A stretch of 64,000 nucleotides of DNA from MWBF01 sp040772005 (GTDB lineage Bacteria > Chloroflexota > Anaerolineae > CG2-30-64-16): the NCBI GenBank assembly GCA_040772005.1, contig JAXGYZ010000006.1, positions 62,001 through 126,000 on the forward strand. The letters run 5' to 3'. Shown piece after piece: positions 43,457 to 54,941 of this stretch. The translations under genes and the position numbers were made by a program. The notes under the pieces were generated by a model. The model searched no databases. It was given only the letters and a program-made list of their open reading frames with translations, and was not told the origin of the DNA. How positions within the stretch are numbered: position 1 is the first letter of the stretch; each line of letters starts with the position of its first letter.

Positions 43457-44296
43457 ATGTCACATTCCACCTGGCAGGCCGGCGACGTCATCGCCAACGG
43501 CATCCGGCTCCACTACACGCGCACAGGCGGCGCAAGACCGGCGCTCGTGCTGGCCCACGGCGTCACCGACAGCGGGCTGTGCTGGTCGCCCGTTGCTGAG
43601 AAGCTGGCGGACGATTACGACGTGGTGATGGTCGACGCGCGCGGCCACGGGCAGTCCGACGCGCCGGAGTCCGGGTATGACCCCGCGACCCAGGCGGCGG
43701 ACCTCGCCGGGCTGATCGCGGCCCTCGGACTGCACGGGCCCGCGCTCATGGGCCACTCGATGGGCGCAGTGACCGTGCTGGCATTGGCCGGGCTCTACCC
43801 CGACATCCCGGCCGCCGTCGTGCTCGAAGACCCGCCGGCCTTCTGGCTGCCGCCGGCCCAGCCCGCGGCAGCCGGCGAGAACCGCGTGACCGCCATGCGC
43901 GCGCGGATGGAGAGCCTGCGCAGCAAGACCCGCGAGCAGCTCATCGCCGAAGTCCGCGTGCAAAGCCCAACCTGGCCCGAGGCGGAGCTGGGACCGTGGG
44001 CCGATGCGAAGGTCGCGTTCGCGCGCAACCTGGTGCGCCCCTGGACCCCTGCGGCGCAGCAGCCCGACTGGCCGGCCATCATGAGCCGGATCACGTGCCC
44101 GGTGCTGGCTATCGCGGCAGACGGGGAGAAGGGCGCGGCATTGAGCGAGGAAGGCATCACATCCCTTCAGGCCGCGGTGCCGCATGTGCAGGTCGTGCGC
44201 GTGGCGGGCGCGGGGCACAACATCCGCCGCGAGCAGCCCGCCGCATTCATGGCCGCAGTGACCGGGTTCTTCGGGGAGGCGCTGGCGGGAGGTTGA
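43457..44296 (+). CDS. Alpha/beta-fold hydrolase
   Basis: A 279-residue hydrolase. The nucleophile elbow GHSMGA places Ser at S101, and the late GAGHNI block places His at H254. The acid is probably in the ITCPVLAIAADGEKG strand region. DARGHGQSD is the canonical oxyanion-side motif. There is no signal peptide. The natural ester or other substrate is unknown. GGAGG lies 8-10 bases before the ATG. The preceding gap contains CTTCCAG words of the GAAGCTGGA family. Confidence 0.88.
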   Translation: MSHSTWQAGDVIANGIRLHYTRTGGARPALVLAHGVTDSGLCWSPVAEKLADDYDVVMVDARGHGQSDAPESGYDPATQAADLAGLIAALGLHGPALMGHSMGAVTVLALAGLYPDIPAAVVLEDPPAFWLPPAQPAAAGENRVTAMRARMESLRSKTREQLIAEVRVQSPTWPEAELGPWADAKVAFARNLVRPWTPAAQQPDWPAIMSRITCPVLAIAADGEKGAALSEEGITSLQAAVPHVQVVRVAGAGHNIRREQPAAFMAAVTGFFGEALAGG

Positions 44297-44488
44297 TACC
44301 ATTTGGGGGCGCGCGGCCATCGCGGATAAACGAATGCGCTGGCGCGCCACGAATACGCGAATCGCGTGCGTCGCGGCAGGGATATTTGTGTATTCGTGCC
44401 GAGCGCCGCAGCGCCATTCGCCGTAAGCGCAGCGGCATTCGCAATGGCCGCGCCCCCAGGAGGAAACACCCCGACATCTACCGTATTT

Positions 44489-44517
44489 TTGCTTTTCGCG
44501 GCGGCCGGTGCTATACT
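44489..44517 (+). promoter_or_regulatory. Candidate uvrA promoter
   Basis: TTGCTT (44489-44494), a 17-base spacer and TATACT (44512-44517) stand about 60 bases before the uvrA start. I noticed no obvious SOS-box palindrome overlapping it. Confidence 0.5.
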
Positions 44518-44579
44518 CCTAACCGAACATCCGTGCGCACTCTGCCTCCCGCCCGCCCGGATGTCGAGGAGTGGCTGCT

Positions 44580-47666
<3,087 letters not shown>

Positions 47667-47674
47667 AGGTTTCG

Positions 47675-47722
47675 CCCCTCTCCCGCCGCTATGCGATGGG
47701 AGAGGGGGCAGGGGGTGAGGGT
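47675..47722. repeat. CCCTCTCCC/GGGAGAGGGG...GGGTGAGGG palindromic element
   Basis: CCCCTCTCCC (47675-47684) pairs with GGGAGAGGGG (47698-47707), followed by GCAGGGGGTGAGGG. It lies between two convergent genes and encodes the last ten residues of the histidine kinase. A larger relative is at 62803-62901. Confidence 0.8.
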
Positions 47723-49950
47723 ATCGTCACGCGCACGGTCGTTCCCTGGCCCGGTGCGCTCCGGATGGTCAGGTGCGAGCCCACGTTCGCAGCCCGCTCC
47801 CGCATGGACTGGAGGCCGAGGTGTGCGGGATAGGGCAGGTCCGGATCGAAGCCCTTGCCGTCGTCCTCGACCTCCAGGATGACGACATCCGGCTCCACAC
47901 ACAGGCGCAGGTCGATCCGGCGCGCACTCGCATGGCGCCCTGCGTTCTGCATGGCCTCCTGCGCGATGCGATACAGGGCTTCCTTCCGCTCCACCGGGAG
48001 CTCCGGCTCCGCAGCCAACGTCGCTTCCACGTGCAGCCGGTAGCGCGCCCTGACGGCGGCAACCTGCCGCTCCAGCGCGCCGACCAACCCCTCGCGTTCC
48101 AGCGATTCGGGCCGCAGCTCGAAGATCAGGGCGCGCATCTCTGCCACGGCGGCCTCGGCCAGCGACAGGACATACCGCAGCGCACCCTCCACCTCCGCCG
48201 GTCTCTTCGGCAGCATCTCCAGCGCAGCATGACTGCCCAGGGCGATGCCATAAAGCGCCTGCGAGATGGAATCGTGCAGCTCACGCGCCAGCCTCTGCCG
48301 CTCTTCCAGCGCCGCGGCCATCTGAGCTTGCAGATAGAGCTGCGCATTTTCGACCGCCACCGCAGCCTGGTTGGCAACCCCCAGGGCAACCTCCGCCTGC
48401 TTGAGCGTGAAGTGGGCCGGCTCGGGGTGCGTCACGCGCAGCATGCCGACCACCCGGCCCTTGACCAGCAGCGGAATCCCCAGCCACGACCGGCTGCCTT
48501 CGAGGGTCCCGCGCACCGTCTCGGACGTTTCGTGTTGTAACAGATAGGCTAATGGATCGGCCTGATCGGCAAGGTCATCCACCATCACGGGTACGCGGCG
48601 CTCGACCACCTCCCGGAAAAGCGGCGCGCCCTCGATCGAACTCTGAACCCACTGCAGCGCGCCGTCGCGCGAGTCGCCGTCGTAGACCAGGATGGCGAGC
48701 TGCCCCTGTTGGGGCACGAACACGGCGGCTCCGTGAAAATCCAGGATCGGCTTGAGGTGACCGAGGATGCGCAGGAGGATTTGCTCCAGGTCCAGTGTCG
48801 ATACCAGGTCCTGCGATACATCCAGCAGGATCGCCAGCTCGTCTGCGCGGCGGCGGGTCTCCTTGACCAGCTCCTCGACCCGCTGGCGCGCCTCGACCAG
48901 CTCCGTCACCTCGTTGACCAGCAGGAGCAGACCCTCCAATTCTTCGCCGGCCTGAACCGGCACCAGAGACCACTGCCAATACGTCGTGCCCCGGGCGAAG
49001 CCACTATACGGGAACTCCCAGACGTGAAACGGCTCACCCGTCTCTGCCACTTGCTGGAAGATCGCCAGGACCCCTGCACCGGCGGCGTCGGGAATAAACT
49101 CCTCAATCGTGCGGCCCACGATGCCATCGGTGACGAACGGCGGCTCAAGAAACTGGAGGTAGGCCTGATTGGCCCAGACGACACGCAGGTTGGAGCGGTT
49201 GACCAGCACGATGCCCGCCGGAACGTGCTCAATGACCGCCTGCACGATGCGGCGCTGGCGGTCCACTTCGTCGAGCAGCGCCTCGCGTTCCTTGACCGAA
49301 CGCACCGTCTCTGTGACGTCGATGAGGGAAAACACCAGCCCCTGCAGCCCGCCCGTGCTGTCAGGTACGGGCACCAGGCTCCAGTCCCAGTAGGTCGTGC
49401 CGCGCCAGGGTTGGTCAGCGAACTCGAAGGGCTTTGCGCGGAAGGTGATGGCCTGTCGGGTGGCCCGCACGCGCTCGAAGATGGCCTGATTTTCGGGATG
49501 CGGAAACAGGTCGAAGTGGTTCCTGCCGAGCAGCTCCTCCAGCGCATGACCGGAAGCCATGACATATGCCGCGTTGGCATGAACAAAACGAAACTCCGGA
49601 TCAAGAAAAGCGAGTTGCGCGCCGGTGTTCTCCATAATGCGGAACAACACGTCACGCTCGCGGGCAATCGTCTCCTGAGCCGCCCGCTGGGCCGCGGATT
49701 CTGCCGTTTCCAGGGTCGTCCGCAGTTGGCTGGCCGCGAGATCAGCTTCCTCGAGTCGTCGCAGAAAAACGTAGATGCCAAAGCCTGAGAGTCCGATCAG
49801 GACGAGCTCGATCCAGGGCGCAGCATTGGACCAGGCAGGGATGGGCGATGGAAGCAGCGGCGCATAGTCGCCGGCCAGGTAGAGGATGAACAGCACCAGC
49901 CCCACGAAGAGCGCGGCCAGGCGGAGAGGCACCCCGGACACCCTATGCAT
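47689..49950 (-). CDS. Membrane sensor histidine kinase (PAS-PAS-GAF-HisKA_3)
   Basis: A 753-residue sensor kinase of the NarL/LuxR-partner type. Two N-terminal hydrophobic segments (about 7-27 and 42-62) are followed by two PAS domains (about 90-220 and 235-370), a GAF domain (about 385-540), and the HisKA_3 dimer helix with RLARELHDSISQALYG (phospho-acceptor H559). The HATPase domain shows N-A-x-x-H, EDDGKGFDP and HLGLQSMRERA. It overlaps its response regulator gene by eight bases. The C-terminus SPPAPSPIA is encoded by the repeat at 47675-47722, not by conserved kinase sequence. The signal sensed is unknown. Start ATG 49950. Confidence 0.92.
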   Translation of the reverse strand: MHRVSGVPLRLAALFVGLVLFILYLAGDYAPLLPSPIPAWSNAAPWIELVLIGLSGFGIYVFLRRLEEADLAASQLRTTLETAESAAQRAAQETIARERDVLFRIMENTGAQLAFLDPEFRFVHANAAYVMASGHALEELLGRNHFDLFPHPENQAIFERVRATRQAITFRAKPFEFADQPWRGTTYWDWSLVPVPDSTGGLQGLVFSLIDVTETVRSVKEREALLDEVDRQRRIVQAVIEHVPAGIVLVNRSNLRVVWANQAYLQFLEPPFVTDGIVGRTIEEFIPDAAGAGVLAIFQQVAETGEPFHVWEFPYSGFARGTTYWQWSLVPVQAGEELEGLLLLVNEVTELVEARQRVEELVKETRRRADELAILLDVSQDLVSTLDLEQILLRILGHLKPILDFHGAAVFVPQQGQLAILVYDGDSRDGALQWVQSSIEGAPLFREVVERRVPVMVDDLADQADPLAYLLQHETSETVRGTLEGSRSWLGIPLLVKGRVVGMLRVTHPEPAHFTLKQAEVALGVANQAAVAVENAQLYLQAQMAAALEERQRLARELHDSISQALYGIALGSHAALEMLPKRPAEVEGALRYVLSLAEAAVAEMRALIFELRPESLEREGLVGALERQVAAVRARYRLHVEATLAAEPELPVERKEALYRIAQEAMQNAGRHASARRIDLRLCVEPDVVILEVEDDGKGFDPDLPYPAHLGLQSMRERAANVGSHLTIRSAPGQGTTVRVTIPSPPAPSPIA

Positions 49951-50596
49951 CGTCGTCCGGCTCCATCTCGGACAGCGGCACCAGGCCCACGCGCACCGCG
50001 TAGAGCGCGGCCTGAGTCCGGCTGGGCACGCCGAGCTTCCCCAGCACGTTCTTGACATGGGTCTTGACGGTGGTCTCGCTGATGAGGAGCGCCTGGGCAA
50101 TTTCCCGGTTGGACTGCCCCCGTGCCAGCAGCCGCAGGACACCCCACTCCCGCTCAGTGAGCTGTTCGACGGTGTGCAGCGCGCGCATCTCCGTGACAAG
50201 CTGGGCAGCCACCTGGGGCGAGAGCTGCACCTGGCCGCTGGCGGCCGCCTTGACGGCGCGGCGCAACTGAGGAGCATCGGTGTTCTTCAGCAGGTAGCCG
50301 ATGGCGCCCGCCCGCAGCGCTTCCACGACCGCAGTGTCTTCAATCACGCTTGTCAGGGCGAGCACCTCCGTATCAGGCAGCTCGCGGCGGATGGTCGCCG
50401 TGGCTTCGACGCCGCTCATCACCGGCATGAGCAGGTCCATCAGGACGACATCGGGGCGATGCTTGCGGGCCAGCTCGACAGCCTCTGCGCCATCGGCCGC
50501 CTCAGCCACGATCTCAAGGTCCGGATCGAGCCCAAGGAAAATGCGCAGACCCTGTCTGACCACGACATGGTCATCGACGATGAGAATGCGTATCAC
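49943..50596 (-). CDS. LuxR/NarL-family response regulator
   Basis: A 217-residue regulator. The receiver domain has the acidic pocket DD at 8-9 and phospho-acceptor D54 (VVLMDLLMP). The C-terminal GerE helix-turn-helix has LTEREWGVLRLLARGQSNREI and ETTVKTHVKNVLGKL. GTG 50596 is chosen because the receiver begins at that codon (IRILIVDDH). It is the partner of the overlapping histidine kinase gene and the first gene of the pair, so probably transcribed from the TAAAAT-type box at 50641-50649. Confidence 0.93.
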   Translation of the reverse strand: MIRILIVDDHVVVRQGLRIFLGLDPDLEIVAEAADGAEAVELARKHRPDVVLMDLLMPVMSGVEATATIRRELPDTEVLALTSVIEDTAVVEALRAGAIGYLLKNTDAPQLRRAVKAAASGQVQLSPQVAAQLVTEMRALHTVEQLTEREWGVLRLLARGQSNREIAQALLISETTVKTHVKNVLGKLGVPSRTQAALYAVRVGLVPLSEMEPDDDA

Positions 50597-50640
50597 AATG
50601 CGTGACCTGCCTTTGCTGAGTACCCGAGGATGACAGCACG

Positions 50641-50649
50641 ATTTTAGCA
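50641..50649 (-). promoter_or_regulatory. Extended -10 for the two-component operon
   Basis: Read on the minus strand, TGCTAAAAT is an extended -10 (TG-N-TAAAAT), about 45 bases before the regulator start. No clear -35 is visible. Confidence 0.45.
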
Positions 50650-50722
50650 CGGATGTCACCTACCCGCAACCGCGTTCGCCGGTTGCCAGGGCGAAGTCAT
50701 GTTGCAATCGGGCCTTCCACCT

Positions 50723-50822
50723 GGCAGTTGAAACTGCGGCTACCCCTACGAAACCGGCCTACGCCGGTTAGTTCCAGTCTGCGTAGGCAGACTTCGCAAG
50801 GGTAGCCGCAACTTAAGTTGCC
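50723..50822. repeat. Palindromic element with GCGGCTACCC / GGGTAGCCGC arms
   Basis: Arms 50723-50745 and 50800-50822 are imperfect 23-base complements. The spacer contains a perfect inner hairpin (ACCGGCCTACGCCGGT-like) and a second (TCTGCGTAGGCAGA). Together with the promoter boxes this accounts for most of the 363-base gap 50597-50959. Confidence 0.8.
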
Positions 50823-50863
50823 ATGCGGGTTCACCTGGCGCACTATGAAACCACCCTGGCCGG

Positions 50864-50892
50864 TTGCCCAAACGCCGCAACGGGGTTAGAAT
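50864..50892 (+). promoter_or_regulatory. Candidate promoter of ADP-ribosylglycohydrolase gene
   Basis: TTGCCC (50864-50869), a 17-base spacer and TAGAAT (50887-50892) lie 68 bases before the gene start. Confidence 0.45.
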
Positions 50893-50959
50893 CGCGCGGG
50901 TGACAGCACCATGCTGCCACGATCCAGCACCACCCTACTCATCCACAGGAGCATACACT

Positions 50960-52354
50960 ATGGCCGGTTGGGATACGTTACCAGCGCTGCTGCGCGAGGA
51001 ACTCAAGCAGCGGGCGGAAGAAGGCTGCGATGTGACCGGGTACACCGAGCAGGTCGAGGCTGCCATTGCCGCTTGGGCTGACGGCGCAGGCGAGCAGCCG
51101 CTCAATGAGCTCTACGATGCGCTCACGGCACTGCCGGTCGTCCCGTCTTTTCCTTATGTCGAGCCAAGCGACCTCCCTGCCATCCGCGCGGCGCGGCCGC
51201 CTGCCGCCGCAGCGCTCCCCCGCCTGGCCGACGATGCCGCAGCCGCAGACCGGTTTCTCGGCGCATGGCTGGGCCGCAGCGCAGGCTGCGCGCTCGGCAA
51301 GCCGCTGGAAGCCGGGCCGTACATGGGCGGCGGCTGCGGCAATCCCGGCTGGCGCAACGTGCAGCTCTGGTTCGAGGGCGCGGACGCCTGGCCCATCAGC
51401 GGCTACACCCCGGAGCACTCGCGCGCGGAGGCGGATCCTGGCCTGCACATCGGCAGCTACAGCCTGCCCTGCACGCGCGAGCACATCCGCTACATGCAGA
51501 CCGACGACGACATCCGCTACACGGTGCTCGGCCTGGTCATGCTGGAGGAGCGGGGACTGGACTTCGACACCTGGGATGTCGGCAAGCTGTGGCACAGCCG
51601 GCTCACCTACGGGCAGGTCTGCACCGCAGAGACGCAGGCATACCTGAACTTCAGCCAGGTGACGAGCCACATGCACCGCGACCGGCCAGACGATGCAGAG
51701 GAACGGCTGGCCTGGGTGCGCACCTACCGCAACCCCTATCGGGAGTGGATCGGCGCGCAGATCCGGGCGGACGGCTGGGCGTATGCCGCGGCGGGCAACC
51801 CGGAGCTGGCCGCGGAGCTCGCCTGGCGCGACGCGGCGCTGTCGCACGTCAAGAACGGCATCTACGGGGAAATGTTCGCAGCGGCCATGATCGCGGCGGC
51901 CTTCGTCGAGCCGGACCCGGCAGCCATCGTCGCGGCAGGCCTGGCGCAGATTCCCGCGCGCTGCCGGCTGGCAGAGGCGGTGGTCCAGGCAGTCGAGATG
52001 GCCCGGACCGCGAGCAGCCAGACCGGCCTGGTCAGCCGCCTGTGGGATGCGTTCGGCCATTACCATCCCGTACACACCATCAACAACGCGGCGCTCGTCG
52101 CGGCCGCGCTGGTCTCTGCGGCGGGGGATTTCGAGACGGCCATCGCGACCGCGGTGCTCGGCGGCTGGGACACCGACTGTAACGGCGCGACGGTCGGCTC
52201 CATCATGGGCGCGGCGCTCGGGGCTGCCGCGCTCCCTGCGAAGTGGACGGCCCCGCTCAACGACACGCTCTATGCGGAAATCCCGGGATTCCATCCCATC
52301 GCGATCTCCGAGTGTGCACGGCGCACGCACGCGGCGTGGCAGCGTACTTTGTGA
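50960..52354 (+). CDS. ADP-ribosylglycohydrolase-family protein
   Basis: A 464-residue protein. After an N-terminal extension of about 95 residues, it carries the DraG/ARH fold: FLGAWLGRSAGCALGKPLE, the metal-binding QTDDDIRYT (Thr-Asp-Asp), and the C-terminal GGWDTDCNGATVGSIMGA with its D-T-D metal site. The family removes ADP-ribose from proteins or small molecules, or cleaves related N-glycosidic bonds such as in nucleosides. The target here is unknown and no ADP-ribosyltransferase is nearby. AGGAG lies seven bases before the ATG. Confidence 0.9.
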   Translation: MAGWDTLPALLREELKQRAEEGCDVTGYTEQVEAAIAAWADGAGEQPLNELYDALTALPVVPSFPYVEPSDLPAIRAARPPAAAALPRLADDAAAADRFLGAWLGRSAGCALGKPLEAGPYMGGGCGNPGWRNVQLWFEGADAWPISGYTPEHSRAEADPGLHIGSYSLPCTREHIRYMQTDDDIRYTVLGLVMLEERGLDFDTWDVGKLWHSRLTYGQVCTAETQAYLNFSQVTSHMHRDRPDDAEERLAWVRTYRNPYREWIGAQIRADGWAYAAAGNPELAAELAWRDAALSHVKNGIYGEMFAAAMIAAAFVEPDPAAIVAAGLAQIPARCRLAEAVVQAVEMARTASSQTGLVSRLWDAFGHYHPVHTINNAALVAAALVSAAGDFETAIATAVLGGWDTDCNGATVGSIMGAALGAAALPAKWTAPLNDTLYAEIPGFHPIAISECARRTHAAWQRTL

Positions 52355-52580
52355 AATTTGTCGAATACGCATGCAGATTACAGATTATTTTTCACCACGC
52401 TGTTACACTTCGCAGCGTGATGGCTTGGCAGTACCGCATCCTTCATGTCGGCTCGACATTGTGGCATTGAAGAGTTTGCTGCAGCGCTCCAGGGGGAACG
52501 CCTCATCGCCGCACCCCTAACTGCCAACCGGCGCGCAGCCCGCGGTACCGGATCCGAACCATGCACACCTGGGAGGAACA

Positions 52581-53642
52581 TTGAAACCCTTCTACGTAGT
52601 GCTTCTGGTCGTCGTGTTATGCTCGCTTCCTGTAGGCGCAGCCTCGGCAGCGGCGAACCAGCCGTTCACAAACTACACCTTCGCTGGGCCAGTGTTCGGG
52701 ATGGACGCAGCGCCCAACGGCAACCTCTGGGTAGCGGATGCCGGTGCGGGCATCGTGGAGCTCAGCCGCGGCAGCGGAGCAGGCATGCTCGTTGCCTCTC
52801 TCCCCGGCGTGAGCGACGTCTCGGCCATCGATAAGGATGCCATGTTTGCCGTTACCGGTGCACCGGACCGCAAGTTGTACCTCGTATCCACGGATGGCAC
52901 GGTGCAGGAGATCGCCGACCTCGGCGCGTATGAGGACTCGGTGAACCCGGACGGCATCACGCCGCCAGATTCGAATCCCTACGATGTAGAAGCGCTTGAC
53001 GCGAATACGGCCCTGGTGGCCGATGCAGGGGGGAACGATCTCCTGATCGTGGATACGGCCGGCAACATCGACTGGATTGCGACGCTGCCGCTGGAAATTG
53101 TCTCAACGGCCAATATCAAGAGCCTGGCAGGTTGTCCCACTCCACTCGTCCCCGATCTCGCCTTTGCATGCGGACTGCCGGACATGATGCCGACAGAGCC
53201 CGTAGCTACGAGCGTTGCGATCGGGCCGGACGGCGCATACTACGTGAGCGAGTTGAAGGGCTTCCCCTTCCCGACCGGTGAATCACGCATCTGGCGCATC
53301 AACCCAGCAGCACGTCACGCGGCCTGCGGAACCAGCGACCAGTGCAGCATCGTGGCCGACGGCTTCACCTCGATCGTGGACCTGGCTTTCGGCCCGAACG
53401 GCACGCTGTTCGTCACCGAAATCGACGAAGCGAGCGCAGCAGCGGTCGAACTCGGCGCGTTCTTCGGCGTGCCCGATGTGCTGCAAGGCGGAACGGTGAA
53501 CGCATGCGACTCGAGGACGTGGACGTGCAGCGCGGTGGCGACCGAGGTATCTATACCAACGGCCGTTGCAGTTCATGGCATGGGGAACGTCTACTACACG
53601 CAATCTGGCCTGGGGCCTGCGCAAATAGTCCGCCTGAAGTAA
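52581..53642 (+). CDS. ScyD/ScyE-like secreted beta-propeller
   Basis: A 353-residue exported protein. The signal peptide (FYVVLLVVVLCSLPVGAASA) is followed by NHL-like repeats: GMDAAPNGNLWVADAG, PYDVEALDANTALVADAGGN, SVAIGPDGAYYVSELKGFPF and LAFGPNGTLFVTEI. The FPTGESRIWRI segment matches the ScyD/ScyE family, named for scytonemin clusters but widespread as secreted propellers of unknown role. Start TTG 52581 has GGGAGGA before it. It is followed by a strong terminator. Confidence 0.85.
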   Translation: MKPFYVVLLVVVLCSLPVGAASAAANQPFTNYTFAGPVFGMDAAPNGNLWVADAGAGIVELSRGSGAGMLVASLPGVSDVSAIDKDAMFAVTGAPDRKLYLVSTDGTVQEIADLGAYEDSVNPDGITPPDSNPYDVEALDANTALVADAGGNDLLIVDTAGNIDWIATLPLEIVSTANIKSLAGCPTPLVPDLAFACGLPDMMPTEPVATSVAIGPDGAYYVSELKGFPFPTGESRIWRINPAARHAACGTSDQCSIVADGFTSIVDLAFGPNGTLFVTEIDEASAAAVELGAFFGVPDVLQGGTVNACDSRTWTCSAVATEVSIPTAVAVHGMGNVYYTQSGLGPAQIVRLK

Positions 53643-53681
53643 CAGCGTGACCTTGCCGGTTGCGCTGATGGGCTGAAATGC

Positions 53682-53717
53682 GCCGGGCCGTCTTTGAGGA
53701 CGGCCCGGCAGTTTTTT
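53682..53717 (+). terminator. Intrinsic terminator
   Basis: A perfect 11-base stem, GCCGGGCCGTC (53682-53692) with GACGGCCCGGC (53699-53709), with loop TTTGAG, then AG and six Ts (53712-53717). It ends the ScyD-like gene. The minus-strand gene 53767-54402 converges on it but has no T-tract on its side. Confidence 0.93.
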
Positions 53718-53766
53718 GCGTTACGTGCTGCGCCTTCGCCAGCGCATGCCATGCCCACATAACGCG

Positions 53767-54402
53767 TTAGCCTGGCGGCTCGCGATCGAGGGCCTGCACC
53801 GCCAGCACGATCATCTCCACGGCCGCGGCGGGCGGAATGACCGCGGTGTTGATGGCGAGGTGGTAGTGGCGCAGGTCCTTCCACTCGACGTTGTTGTGCA
53901 TGTGGCGGATGGCCTGGCGCTTTTCCTCGTCCGAGTCGGTGATGCGCCGCCGCGCCTCGCCCTCGGTGATGCCATAGCGTGCGGTCAGCCGCTGGACGCG
54001 TGTATCCGGTGACGCGTACAGATGGACATGGAGCGCACGGGGCCAGTTACGCAGGACCATCTGCCCGCCGCGGCCGATGATGACGACGTTCCCTTCGGTC
54101 GCGTATTCCTCCAGGGTCTTACGCACGATCTCCGCATAGGTCTTGTCGTCCAGCGCGAGGCGCTTGTCGAATGCAGTCGGGGACTTGCTGTAGAGCGAGG
54201 TCATTTCCGTGCTGACCAGCCTGGCACGGCGGGCGAAGCTGCGCTCCATTGCGAGCACAGCATCGACATCCACGCCCGCGCGTGCCGCAATCTCGGACAG
54301 CATCTCCTTGTCGATCCGCCGGTAGCCGAGCTGCTGGCAGAGGGCATCAGCGATTGCATCGCCTTCGCTGCCCAGCTCGCGCGAAAGGGTGATGACGGCC
54401 AT
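53767..54402 (-). CDS. Cytidylate-kinase-like family protein
   Basis: A 211-residue P-loop-type protein of the cytidylate_kinase-like family. It starts MAVITLSRELGSEGDAIADAL, in which the usual GSGGxxIA loop is altered to GSEGDAIA. It then has VVIIGRGGQMVLRNWPRALH, the TARYGITEGEARRRI lid and the DSDEEKRQ block. The family is widespread, and its real phosphoryl acceptor is mostly untested. An extended -10 lies upstream (54452-54460). Base composition is normal for the window. Confidence 0.85.
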   Translation of the reverse strand: MAVITLSRELGSEGDAIADALCQQLGYRRIDKEMLSEIAARAGVDVDAVLAMERSFARRARLVSTEMTSLYSKSPTAFDKRLALDDKTYAEIVRKTLEEYATEGNVVIIGRGGQMVLRNWPRALHVHLYASPDTRVQRLTARYGITEGEARRRITDSDEEKRQAIRHMHNNVEWKDLRHYHLAINTAVIPPAAAVEMIVLAVQALDREPPG

Positions 54403-54655
54403 GCTGCACCTCCATGTGGCTGCACCTGGGGGACGCCTGTCGACTGAGGTTATTATAGCACGGTTTTGGCTGTCAGCGAGAGGGATTACGCGGAAAGACG
54501 GCGTCTTGCATCGACAGGCGCGCTGATGAGAGCCCCATGGTCACACGGGCCGGCGTGAGCTGCAGCGACACTGCGCGCACCTGCAACCGCACGCGCTCTA
54601 AGCCGCGCAGGCAGATCTCCCCTGTCTGATTCTGAGGTGAGTCTGTGGTTTCGCC
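54403..54655. other. Intergenic gap of about 250 bases
   Basis: It contains an extended -10 on the minus strand, TGCTATAAT (54452-54460), for the kinase-like gene, but no -35 at proper spacing. I see no coding sequence in the rest. Confidence 0.5.
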
Positions 54656-54904
54656 CTACGATCGGGGCTTCACCCGGACAGCCGTGCCGAAGCCCGAAAA
54701 CGTGCGATCCACTCGACTCTCAGACACGCTGCTCTGCACAGAGAAACTCACAATCCAGTCGGCCTTCAGTGAGTTGCCCTGGCTGACAACATCTGCGAGC
54801 AGGTTCTGATATGAGGCAAACGGGCCAGAGTAAACGACGCCCAGGTACTTCGAGATACGGAATCCTTGAATTCTCGCCGAACTGACAATATTAGACGTGT
54901 CCAT
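54656..54904 (-). CDS. Small YbjQ/UPF0145-like protein
   Basis: An 82-residue protein. Its first half, ARIQGFRISKYLGVVYSGPF, matches the opening of YbjQ-type 'heavy-metal-binding' domains. LLADVVSQGNSLKADWIVSF and the end SGFGTAVRVKPRS correspond to their A-D-A-V-V-G and S-G-T-A-V strands. The central oligomerisation loop-helix of about 25 residues is shortened. It lies 37 bases downstream of the EAD/FGE gene on the same strand and shares its lower GC content, so the two may be one imported unit. Function is unknown. Confidence 0.6.
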   Translation of the reverse strand: MDTSNIVSSARIQGFRISKYLGVVYSGPFASYQNLLADVVSQGNSLKADWIVSFSVQSSVSESRVDRTFSGFGTAVRVKPRS

Positions 54905-54941
54905 TACCTCACCCCCTGTTCAAGTAATCTCTCTTTGACCA

